Source: JAZFYD01 sp036443405 (GTDB lineage Bacteria > Planctomycetota > PLA2). From it: a DNA stretch of 11,110 nt. This document shows positions 1 to 7,755 of this stretch, piece after piece (position 1 is the first letter of the stretch; each line of letters begins with the position of its first letter). The translations under genes were made by a program, and so were the position numbers. Location: NCBI GenBank assembly GCA_036443405.1, contig JAZFYD010000063.1, positions 1-11,110 on the forward strand. The letters run 5' to 3'. Under the pieces are notes generated by a model. That model saw only the letters and a program-made list of their open reading frames with translations, did no database searches and had not been told where the DNA came from.

Positions 1-128
1 CCTCCCTCCGGGCCCCCCCCCCACGGGCCTCGCCGCTTGGGGGCGGGGGGGGTGGCCGGGGGACGGTGCGGCATGGCCCGCCGCCGGCGGGGGGGGCCGA
101 GGCCGGGGGATTCCGGCTCCGCGTGGAA
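1..128. other. G/C homopolymer-rich left edge, downstream of lpxH-like gene
   Basis: This stretch after the lpxH-like stop codon is almost entirely G and C. It has a C run near 13-22 and several G runs near 41-52 and 90-97. The C run and the G runs are complementary, so the transcript leaving the phosphoesterase gene could fold here, but there is no T tract and I cannot call a terminator. On the minus strand an ATG at 74-72 opens a frame that runs off the window, beginning MPHRPPATPPAPKRRGPWGG. It is proline/glycine low complexity, so I would not call it a gene without the sequence beyond position 1. Runs of this kind are also error-prone in sequencing. Confidence 0.5.
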
Positions 129-854
129 TCACTTGAACTTCTTCAACTCCAGCACCCCGTCGCGGCCCACCAGATACACCCCCGCCCGGTTCCAATCCCC
201 CAGGGTGATGAACTCGCCGGTCCGGCCGTCGCCCAGATCCACCGTGTACCGGGCTCCGTGATGCACGTGCCCGCAGACGACGGTGTCGTAGCCGCTGCGC
301 AGGGTCGCGCGGACCCGGCTGAAATCGACGGCTTTCTCGCGCCGGGACTTGCGGCGCACGACCCGGCTGCTGAGACGGCGGTAGCCCTGGCTCAGAAACG
401 TCGAGATGCGAAGCGGCATCTTGGCGAACACGAACCGGAGCGGCGCCGAGCGGCCGATGCCGCGTGCGCGCCGGTACGCGCGGTCCCCGGTGCAGTAGAG
501 ATCGCCATGGGTCAGGTAGAGCCGGAGGTCGCCGCAGCGCATGGTGTGAACATCCGGCAGCTCTTTCGCCGGGCCCCCGTTGACGCGGGCGTCGAAGTTG
601 AAGTCACGGTTCCCCGCGACGTAGACGACTTCGATGCCTGCCGCGGTGAGGGCGCGCAGCTGCCGGACGATCGGTCGCACATATGACAGCCGCCGCTGTT
701 TGGGGCCGACCCAGAGATCGAAGATGTCGCCAAGGAGGAAGAGGCGTTTTCCGTCCAGCTTGACGAAGTTGAGGAATCGGAGAAAGCGGTCGGTGATGTC
801 GGGGCGCGCCTCGGAGAGGTGCGTATCGGACGCGAAGTAGTCGGCGCCGGTCAC
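129..854 (-). CDS. lpxH: LpxH-like UDP-2,3-diacylglucosamine pyrophosphatase (calcineurin-like metallophosphoesterase)
   Basis: The 241-residue product has the metal ligands of the LpxH family in order and nearly at family spacing: D10/H12 in SDTHL, D43 in LLGDIFDLW, N82 in GNRDF, H116 in THGDLYCTGD, and H196/H198 in GHVHH. LpxH proteins are about 240 residues and hydrolyse UDP-2,3-diacylglucosamine to lipid X and UMP at the inner face of the inner membrane, in lipid A synthesis. The HGDLYCT-D-Y segment separates it from generic phosphoesterases. A basic stretch at about 158-174 fits membrane association. The start is GTG, and it overlaps the TGA of the response regulator upstream (GTGA), so translation is probably coupled. 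An AGGA lies directly against the GTG, which is too close for an independent ribosome site and supports coupling. A related non-lipid-A phosphoesterase is possible, since the other lipid A genes are not in view. Confidence 0.82.
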   Translation of the reverse strand: MTGADYFASDTHLSEARPDITDRFLRFLNFVKLDGKRLFLLGDIFDLWVGPKQRRLSYVRPIVRQLRALTAAGIEVVYVAGNRDFNFDARVNGGPAKELPDVHTMRCGDLRLYLTHGDLYCTGDRAYRRARGIGRSAPLRFVFAKMPLRISTFLSQGYRRLSSRVVRRKSRREKAVDFSRVRATLRSGYDTVVCGHVHHGARYTVDLGDGRTGEFITLGDWNRAGVYLVGRDGVLELKKFK

Positions 855-2215
855 TCCTGCTGGTCTCCGATGTCCAGCTCGCGCATCTTCTCCCAGAGGT
901 TCTTGCGGCTGATGCCCAGGATCTTGGCGGTGTTCGCGCGGTGGTTCCGCGTGTGTTTGAGCACGCGCCGGATATGTCGCCCTTCCGCGCCTCGCACGAC
1001 GTCGCGCAGGGCCTGTTCGATGGGCCCTTCACCGGCGTGGGCGCCCTCGACCTTTCGCTGCGGCGCTGCCACGACGAGGTGCTCGAGTACGAGCGTGTCC
1101 TTGGTGCCCGCCAGCGCGATGGCGCGACGGATCGAGTTCTCGAGTTCGCGCACGTTGCCCGGCCATGTGTGGCGCACGAGTGCGTCCAGGGTGGCATCAT
1201 CCATCTTGTACGAGCGGCCGCGGCCGTGCCGCGCGACAAAGTGCTCGACGAGATGCGGAACGTCCCCGGCGCGCTCGCGCAGCGGCGGTAGCGGAATCGG
1301 GATGACGTTGATGCGGTGGAACAGATCCTCGCGGAACTCGCCGTCCTCCACCGCGCTCATCAGATTGATCTTGGTGGCGACGACAACGCGCACGTCCAGC
1401 CGAATCGTTTTCTCGCCGCCGAGACGCTCCAGGCACCGCTCCTGAAGGACACGCAGCAACTTCACCTGCGTCTCGATCGGCATGTCATCGATGTCATCCA
1501 GGAACAGTACGCCGCCGTTGGCGCGCTCGAAGCGGCCCTGTTTCGTCGCCCGTGCGTCCGTGAATGCGCCCTTTTCGTGACCGAAGATCTCGTCCTCGAG
1601 AAGTGTCTGAGGAAACGCGCTGCAGGAGAGCACGACGAACGGGCCGTCCTTGCGCGGCGACAACTCGTGCACCAGTTGGGCGACGAGTTCCTTGCCTGTG
1701 CCGGTTTCGCCCTCGATGAGCACGTCCTCGTCGCTGTCCGCGATCGTCCGGACGACATCCAGGACCTGGGTCATCCGGTCGCTCTCGCCGATGATCCGAG
1801 CGCGCGCCCGGTCCTCGCCGAGTTTGGACTCGAGCGTTTGGACTTTGTTCGTGAGGCTCTTGACGCTGCCGAGGGCGTCGACGCTGCGGACGATCTCCTC
1901 GTTGCGAAACGGCTTGCGAACGTAGTCGTATGCACCGAGGCGGATGGCCTCGACGGCAGTTTCGAGTGTCCCGTGACCGGTGATCACGATGACCTCCGGC
2001 GCCGGCTCGATCGCCTTCGCCTCTTTCAACAGGCTGATGCCGTCCATGCCGGGCATGCGGATGTCGGTGACGACGACATCGAAACGGCGGGACTTCAGCG
2101 TGTCCAGCGCCTTCAGCCCATCGGCCACGACCACGACTTTGTGGCCGGCGGCTTCCAGGTCGTCACGGAGCGTCACGGCGATCGTGCGCTCGTCATCGGC
2201 GAGCAGGATGTCCAT
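851..2215 (-). CDS. NtrC-family sigma-54 response regulator with divergent AAA+ core
   Basis: The product is a 454-residue response regulator with the order REC, AAA+, Fis-type helix-turn-helix. The receiver (about 1-118) has D7/D8, phosphoacceptor D51, T79 and K101. The AAA+ domain (about 140-375) has Walker A GETGTGKE at 169-176, arginine fingers R295 and R301, and WPGNVREL at 351-358. The DNA-binding region is about 400-450. Four usual core residues differ: the switch asparagine is S197 (LSCSAF), the sigma-54 loop is GAFTDA (216-221), Walker B is FLDDI with D241 in place of the catalytic glutamate, and the ATN motif is ATK (K282). I start at ATG 2215 because the receiver begins there and TAAGG lies 11 nt upstream; the same frame stays open to 2362 but that extension crosses a palindromic intergenic element and is not conserved-looking. 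It is divergent from the kinase at 2484 and overlaps the lpxH-like gene. Confidence 0.93.
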   Translation of the reverse strand: MDILLADDERTIAVTLRDDLEAAGHKVVVVADGLKALDTLKSRRFDVVVTDIRMPGMDGISLLKEAKAIEPAPEVIVITGHGTLETAVEAIRLGAYDYVRKPFRNEEIVRSVDALGSVKSLTNKVQTLESKLGEDRARARIIGESDRMTQVLDVVRTIADSDEDVLIEGETGTGKELVAQLVHELSPRKDGPFVVLSCSAFPQTLLEDEIFGHEKGAFTDARATKQGRFERANGGVLFLDDIDDMPIETQVKLLRVLQERCLERLGGEKTIRLDVRVVVATKINLMSAVEDGEFREDLFHRINVIPIPLPPLRERAGDVPHLVEHFVARHGRGRSYKMDDATLDALVRHTWPGNVRELENSIRRAIALAGTKDTLVLEHLVVAAPQRKVEGAHAGEGPIEQALRDVVRGAEGRHIRRVLKHTRNHRANTAKILGISRKNLWEKMRELDIGDQQE

Positions 2216-2331
2216 TTTGGGCACGACCTTACCGTCGCCTCCCGTAGACGGCAAGGCAGCCCGGCCACCGGACGGCTTTTTCACACCGAACGGCGCGGCC
2301 TCCGCGATCCCGCCGGAGTTCGGGACCGGTG

Positions 2332-2367
2332 GCCACGTGTCGATCGTCCCGATCCGGGGCACGTGGC
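2332..2367. repeat. Nested inverted repeat (candidate operator) with two CACGTG cores
   Basis: The outer arms GCCACGTG (2332-2339) and CACGTGGC (2360-2367) are perfect complements. Inside them GATCG (2342-2346) and CGATC (2350-2354) form a second stem around TCC. Together they make a nested hairpin. Each outer arm also contains the palindrome CACGTG, with the two cores 26 bases apart, so a dimeric regulator could bind each. The location between divergent regulator operons fits an operator, possibly for one of the flanking NtrC-type regulators. The function is inferred. Confidence 0.5.
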
Positions 2368-2421
2368 GGCGTCACGTCGTCTCAACTCGACATTGCGGAT
2401 GGCCCCGAATGTTCAAGCGCT

Positions 2422-2438
2422 TCGACGCGGGGCGTCGA
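2422..2438. repeat. Perfect 7-bp inverted repeat upstream of the kinase
   Basis: TCGACGC (2422-2428) and GCGTCGA (2432-2438) are exact complements around GGG. The element ends 45 bases before the kinase ATG, followed by AGGAGGG with no start codon nearby. It could be an operator half-site pair or a hairpin in the leader RNA of the kinase operon. I cannot tell which from sequence alone. Confidence 0.4.
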
Positions 2439-2483
2439 TAGGAGGGCACGAGTTTAGGGAACAGAGTTTCAAAGAACCAGGGT

Positions 2484-3616
2484 ATGAGTCGCAGTCCGAA
2501 CGAATCCATTCTCATCGTTTCGCAGCATCGCGAGGTGCGTGAAGAGGTGGCCGCGTGGCTGCGCGGCGTGGGGTACGGAGTCCGTGTGGCCGGTAAAGGC
2601 GAGGACGGACTCGAAACCCTCGAGCGCGAGCCGGCGGCACTGGTTGTCGCGGACCGCATGCTTCCCGATCTCGACCCGCACGTGTTCCTGCAGCGGCTTG
2701 GCGAAGAGCAGACGGGAACGGAGCTGATCTTTCTGTGCGACGAGCCCTCGCTCGAGGACACCGTTGCGCTCATGAGAGAGGGCGCGTTCCACATCCTCGG
2801 AAAGCCCGTGCAGTCCGAGGAGCTCAAAGTGGTCGCGGCGAAGGCGCTCGAACACGGGCGACTCACACGCGGCAACCAAGATCTCAAAGCGCGCTTGGAA
2901 CTGACCGAACGGCTCGCGATGATCGGCCGGCTCGCTTCGGGGGTTGCGCACGAACTGAACAATCCGCTCGACGGCGTGCGCCGCTATGTCCGCCTCACCC
3001 TCGACAGCCTCGAAACGGAGGAGCGCGAACAGGGCGAATACCTCGAGCACGCGCTGAGCGGCTTGAGCCGGATGGCCGCCATCGTTCGTCAGCTTCTGAC
3101 GTTCTCGCGCAACGTCGTGCTGGAAAACGAGGATGAAAACCTCCGCGGCCTGCTCGACGAAGTTGTGCGCACGCTCAGTCCGAGCGGGAGCGCGCGACCG
3201 TCCGTGCAACTCGAGAATCCCTTCCTCGACCTGCATGTGCCCAAGGCGCTGTTCCAGGTGTTCGCGAATCTCGTCCGGAACGCGCTCGATGCCGTCGAGG
3301 ACAAGGGTCCGCGCGGTCGCGTCCATATCTCCGTCAAGAAGCATGAGCAAGACGTCGAGATCCGCGTCAAAGACAACGGCTACGGCATCGAGGGCGACAA
3401 CCTGCGTCGGGTTTTTGAGCCCTTTTTCACCACGAAGGAGGTCGGGAAGGGTACCGGCCTCGGTCTGCCAATCAGCGCGCGCATTGTCGAACGCTGCGGC
3501 GGAACCATCCGCATCGAAAGCGAGCCCGGCGTGGAAACGACCGTCACGGTCGCCCTGCCGCTGAGCGTCACCGCACAGAAGGTCTCGCCCCTACTCCATG
3601 GAACGGGAACGCAACG

Positions 3617-3620
<4 letters not shown>
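2484..3620 (+). CDS. Soluble hybrid sensor histidine kinase (degenerate REC, HisKA, HATPase)
   Basis: The product has 378 residues and no membrane segment, so it is cytoplasmic. An N-terminal receiver-like domain (about 8-122) keeps D57 and K107-P108, but the usual acidic pair after the first strand is S13-Q14 in ILIVSQH, and the conserved Thr/Ser position is C85. A HisKA domain follows with the phosphorylated H156 in HELNNPL, typical of NtrB-like kinases. The HATPase domain has an N box with N262 and N266, DNGYG at 297-301, the FEPFFTTK segment at 311-318 and GKGTGLGL at 321-328. The kinase should autophosphorylate at H156 and pass phosphate to an NtrC-type regulator. The partner is most likely the gene whose ATG overlaps this stop (ATGA, 3617-3620), possibly also the divergent regulator. 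No strong ribosome site is visible; the ATG at 2484 is the only reasonable start after a TAG in frame at 2439. Confidence 0.92.
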
Positions 3621-5038
<1,418 letters not shown>

Positions 5039-5053
5039 CGGCCCGATCACCTA

Positions 5054-5076
5054 GCCCCCGCGGAACGCGCGGGGGC
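5054..5076 (+). terminator. GC-rich stem-loop after the kinase-regulator operon
   Basis: GCCCCCGCG (5054-5062) and CGCGGGGGC (5068-5076) are a perfect 9-bp stem with a GAACG loop, 15 bases after the regulator stop. No T tract follows, so it may be a weak or factor-assisted terminator, or an mRNA 3'-end stabiliser. Confidence 0.5.
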
Positions 5077-5164
5077 CACGGATCGACGTTAGACTTTGCG
5101 ACGGACCCAGCGGCAGCGGCAAGGCCTCTTGCAGCGTCTTCCGCCGGGCGAAACGGAGCACGTC

Positions 5165-6214
5165 ATGTCGAAATCCGCTGTGAGTTGGATCCTCGTCGTC
5201 GGTTGCGCGGCGTTTTGGGCCGGTTATCTGGTGCCGCGCGACTCCGGAACGGTTGAGCGATCCGATAGGGCGTTGCAAGTGCGCAATGCGGAGCAGGATC
5301 AGCGGTTGGCGGAGCAGGATCAGCGGTTGGACGCCGATAAGGCACGGTTGGCCGCCGCGTTCACACTCCAGGAGTCCCTTCGTGCGCGCCTCACGTTGCT
5401 GGAACGGCGTGCGCAGGAGAACGAAGAGAAAGCCGCACTCGTGGCGGAGCACTCCGGAGAACCGGCGACCGCTCCGGACGGGCCCCCCACCGATGACGAG
5501 GCCAAGGAAGCGATCAAGAGCCTCGGCGCCCAACTCCAGGGCATCATCCTTGGGAACGAAGCGGGCAAAAAGGCCGGCGAGGAGTTTCGCAAGTTCTTCG
5601 CGCGCACGACGCCCGAGCAACGACGCAAGATCATCGAGAAATTCGAGGATGACACCCAGGACATCCAGCAGCGCCTCGTCATCGCGCACGCTCTCGCGCA
5701 GAGCCACGATCCGGACGCGCTCGAGGCCCTGAAAGCGGGTCTGCGGGACCCGGATGCGGATCTGATGCGCAAACGGGTGTCGAGCCACGGCCTGGCGTTC
5801 TCCGACGCCGAGGGACTCGATACGTTCCTGAGCGAGATGGCGAACAACGCCGACGACCGCGGCGTGCGTGCGAATTCGGCATTCGGTCTCACGCGGCGCG
5901 GTATCGCGGAGGGTGTTGACCTGTACTTCGCCGCCACGGACGACGCGTTGAAAGCGGGCGACCCCGCGGGGCTGCAGTACATGAGCGGACTCGCGCTCAT
6001 GGGCGAGCAGGCGTACCCGGCCATGCGTTCGCGCCTGCTCACGTACGACGACGAACAGGCTCTCGTGACCCTCATCACGATCGTGCGCAAAGTCGGTGAC
6101 AAGGGCGCGATCGAGAACCTGCAGAAGCTCGCGTTCGACTCCAGCAAGCCCATGTCGGTGCAGAACGCGGCGAAGGGCGCGCTAACGAAGCTGCAGGCCG
6201 CGGATTCCGACTAG
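5165..6214 (+). CDS. Membrane-anchored coiled-coil protein with HEAT-like repeats, function unknown
   Basis: The product has 349 residues. A hydrophobic segment (about 7-23) makes an N-terminal anchor with the rest probably outside the cytoplasm; VVGC at 11-14 also fits a lipobox, although the hydrophobic stretch continues past it. A charged coiled coil follows (about 32-95), including two identical AEQDQRL heptads, then a Pro/Ala/Gly linker (about 97-108). The C-terminal two thirds is alpha-helical with repeated short helical pairs of the HEAT/Armadillo kind, suggesting a protein-binding scaffold. I start at ATG 5165 because GGAG lies at 5155-5158 and the anchor begins there; the frame opens earlier at a TTG (5096), without a signal-like N-terminus. 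It lies downstream of the regulator but after a stem-loop and 126 bases, so it may be a separate unit. I do not recognise a named family. Confidence 0.8.
   Translation: MSKSAVSWILVVGCAAFWAGYLVPRDSGTVERSDRALQVRNAEQDQRLAEQDQRLDADKARLAAAFTLQESLRARLTLLERRAQENEEKAALVAEHSGEPATAPDGPPTDDEAKEAIKSLGAQLQGIILGNEAGKKAGEEFRKFFARTTPEQRRKIIEKFEDDTQDIQQRLVIAHALAQSHDPDALEALKAGLRDPDADLMRKRVSSHGLAFSDAEGLDTFLSEMANNADDRGVRANSAFGLTRRGIAEGVDLYFAATDDALKAGDPAGLQYMSGLALMGEQAYPAMRSRLLTYDDEQALVTLITIVRKVGDKGAIENLQKLAFDSSKPMSVQNAAKGALTKLQAADSD
5288..5329 (+). repeat. Perfect 21-bp tandem duplication within the coiled coil
   Basis: The 21-base unit at 5288-5308 is repeated exactly at 5309-5329. It starts with GCGGAGCAGG and encodes the seven residues AEQDQRL in the reading frame. 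One unit equals one coiled-coil heptad, so the register is preserved. The lack of any mismatch suggests a recent duplication and a site of possible length variation. Confidence 0.9.
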
Positions 6215-6239
6215 CCCCGCGCCGGAACGCCAACGGGGC
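6214..6239. terminator. Stem-loop between convergent stop codons
   Basis: GCCCCG (6214-6219) and CGGGGC (6234-6239) pair perfectly around a 14-base loop. The left arm begins at the last base of the HEAT-like gene's TAG and the right arm ends one base before the PilZ gene's stop triplet, which starts at 6240. It could terminate transcripts from both directions, but no T tract is evident on either side. Confidence 0.45.
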
Positions 6240-6605
6240 CTAGAACTCGAGCGGGTGCTCGAAGTGAACAGCGATTCCGGTGCCCTTGGCGCGCGTGACG
6301 GCGCCGCGAGCGCTCAGTTGCAGCAACTCCGAATGATCCGGCTCGGTAGGTCTCACCGTCAACTGCACGTCCACCTCGTCGCCCTGGCGAAGGGAGACCG
6401 AAACCGAGCGGCAGAAAAGTCCGGATGCGCTGACGTTCTCGGTCCAGCCGCGATGGACTTGGTTCTTCCCGGCCGGGGTCAGCGAAAGGCAGTACCGGAG
6501 TGCGTGTCGAAAGTCGCGGCGTCGATCCATGCGCCCGACATCGCAAAGGCGGTGCCGTCTTTTGCGCGGCCGCGAATCCCGCGGGAACACCACGTTTTCG
6601 GGCAT
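6240..6605 (-). CDS. PilZ domain protein (probable cyclic-di-GMP receptor)
   Basis: The product is up to 121 residues and is essentially a single PilZ domain. It has the arginine motif RRRDFRHALR (R29 and R33 give RxxxR) and NVSASG (N57, S59, G62), matching the D/NxSxxG signature, followed by beta-strand pattern ending GIAVHFEHP. PilZ domains bind cyclic-di-GMP through these motifs and often control polysaccharide export or motility. The first ATG in frame is at 6605, 28 bases after the aminotransferase stop; a second ATG at 6530 sits directly before the arginine motif. The first 25 codons look less coding (basic, with AGA and AAA), so 6530 may be the real start, giving 96 residues. Neither has a clear ribosome site. 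Being last in the sugar operon suggests a link between cyclic-di-GMP and the surface polysaccharide. Confidence 0.8.
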   Translation of the reverse strand: MPENVVFPRDSRPRKRRHRLCDVGRMDRRRDFRHALRYCLSLTPAGKNQVHRGWTENVSASGLFCRSVSVSLRQGDEVDVQLTVRPTEPDHSELLQLSARGAVTRAKGTGIAVHFEHPLEF

Positions 6606-6633
6606 CCGGTGCCGCGTATGTCGATTTATCTCG

Positions 6634-7755
6634 TCACGCCGCGCCGAAAAAGGCGCGAATTGTGGAGGCGATGCGCTCGCGCTGGGCCTCGGTCAGGCTC
6701 TCGTGCACCGGCAGCGACATGACCTCCCGGGACGCGCGTTCGGCCACCGGGAACTGGCCCTCCTTGAATCCGAGGTGCGACAGCGCCGGCGAGAGGTGCA
6801 ACGGTTCGGGATAGAACACGTTGGTGCCGATGCCCTGCTCGCGCAGGTGCGCCACGAGATCGTCGCGACGGTCGGAGCGGATCGCGTATTGGTGATACAC
6901 GTGCTCGCCGAATGCGGCGCGTGCCGGCGGCCGGACGCCGTCGATTCCCGACAGCGCTTCGTCGTAGAACGCCGCATTGCTCGTGCGCCGTTCCTGCCAC
7001 GCAGGCAGATGTTTCAGCTTGACGCGCAGCACCGCCGCCTGAAGGCCGTCGAGGCGGGAGTTGTACCCGATCTCCTCGTAGTGATACGTGCGCGCGCCCT
7101 CGGACCGCTTCTCGCCGTGCGCGCGCAGGCTGCGCATCCGGTCGCGGAACTCCTCGTCGTTGGTCGTGATCGCGCCTGCATCGCCGGCCGCGCCGAGGTT
7201 CTTGGTCGGATAGAAGGAAAACGCCGCGGCGAGACCGAGGCCGCCGGCCTTTTGCCCCTTGTACGTCGCGCCGATCGCCTGCGCCGCGTCCTCCAGGATC
7301 GCCGCATCGCCGATGCGCAGTGCGTCGATGTCGGCGCACGCGCCGAAGAGATGCACGGGTAACACGGCGATCGTGTCGGGAGCCGCCGCCGCGTGGGCCG
7401 CCGCCGGGTCGAGGTTGAAACTCTCGTCCTCGATGTCGGCGAACCGCAACTCGAGGTCGGCCTGCAGGACCGACTCGGCCGTCGCGAAGAACGTGAACGG
7501 CGTCGTGACCACGGAACCGGGGCCACGCGTGCGGCGCAGCGCCGTCAGTGCGAGCATCAACGCGTCCGTGCCGCTGTTCACGCCGATGGCGTATGCGGCT
7601 CCCGTCGCCTCCGCGAACTGCTCCTCGAACGACTCGACGTTCTTGCCGAGCACGAACGCGCCGGTGTCGAAGATCTCCGCGACCGCGGCATCGAGTTCGG
7701 AACGAATCGAAGCGATCTGCGCCTTCAGGTCGAGCAGGGGGATCGGGTCGCTCAC
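6634..7755 (-). CDS. DegT/DnrJ/EryC1/StrS-family sugar aminotransferase
   Basis: The 373-residue product is a PLP-dependent nucleotide-sugar aminotransferase of normal length. It has the phosphate-binding GVNSGTDAL (58-66), EDAAQAIGA with D156 and Q159 near the PLP pyridine ring, and the Schiff-base lysine K185 in FSFYPTKNLG. N-terminal PLLDLK and C-terminal NVFYPEPLHL are family hallmarks and resemble the WbpE/GnnB-like branch that transfers an amino group from glutamate to a 3-keto sugar nucleotide. The start is GTG, whose last two bases with the next A form the TGA of the dehydrogenase upstream (GTGA overlap), and GGAG lies 8 bases upstream (7764-7767). The neighbouring Gfo/Idh dehydrogenase would supply the 3-keto substrate. 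The exact sugar cannot be read from sequence. Confidence 0.93.
   Translation of the reverse strand: MSDPIPLLDLKAQIASIRSELDAAVAEIFDTGAFVLGKNVESFEEQFAEATGAAYAIGVNSGTDALMLALTALRRTRGPGSVVTTPFTFFATAESVLQADLELRFADIEDESFNLDPAAAHAAAAPDTIAVLPVHLFGACADIDALRIGDAAILEDAAQAIGATYKGQKAGGLGLAAAFSFYPTKNLGAAGDAGAITTNDEEFRDRMRSLRAHGEKRSEGARTYHYEEIGYNSRLDGLQAAVLRVKLKHLPAWQERRTSNAAFYDEALSGIDGVRPPARAAFGEHVYHQYAIRSDRRDDLVAHLREQGIGTNVFYPEPLHLSPALSHLGFKEGQFPVAERASREVMSLPVHESLTEAQRERIASTIRAFFGAA

Larger units (their letters stand above)
2216..2483. promoter_or_regulatory. Divergent intergenic promoter region
   Basis: This 268-base region separates the start of the leftward response regulator from the start of the rightward kinase, so it must carry or lie near the promoters of both operons. 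It holds two hairpin-forming inverted repeats, described separately. I read both strands for a sigma-54 -24/-12 element (TGGCAC, five bases, TTGC) and for a TTGACA/TATAAT pair. I found no convincing match; the best is a weak GGGGCACGTGGCGGC near 2356-2370, with a GG/GC pair at sigma-54 spacing but a poor -12 half. Confidence 0.55.

Noticed and set aside
604..1239. Open minus-strand frame of 211 codons across the lpxH/regulator junction
   Set aside because: It spans parts of two well-supported genes in another frame and is Arg/Ser/Ala-rich without features.
2216..2362. 49-residue N-terminal extension of the left response regulator
   Set aside because: The receiver domain begins exactly at ATG 2215, and the extension crosses a palindromic element and has no conserved-looking sequence.
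2356..2370. Possible sigma-54 promoter (GGGGCACGTGGCGGC)
   Set aside because: The -24 half is partial and the -12 half lacks TTGC; the sequence is better explained as the arm of an inverted repeat.
1316..2542. Open plus-strand frame of 408 codons
   Set aside because: It lies antisense to the response regulator, whose domains and motifs are unmistakable; the antisense translation shows no family features and is a by-product of GC-rich codon use.
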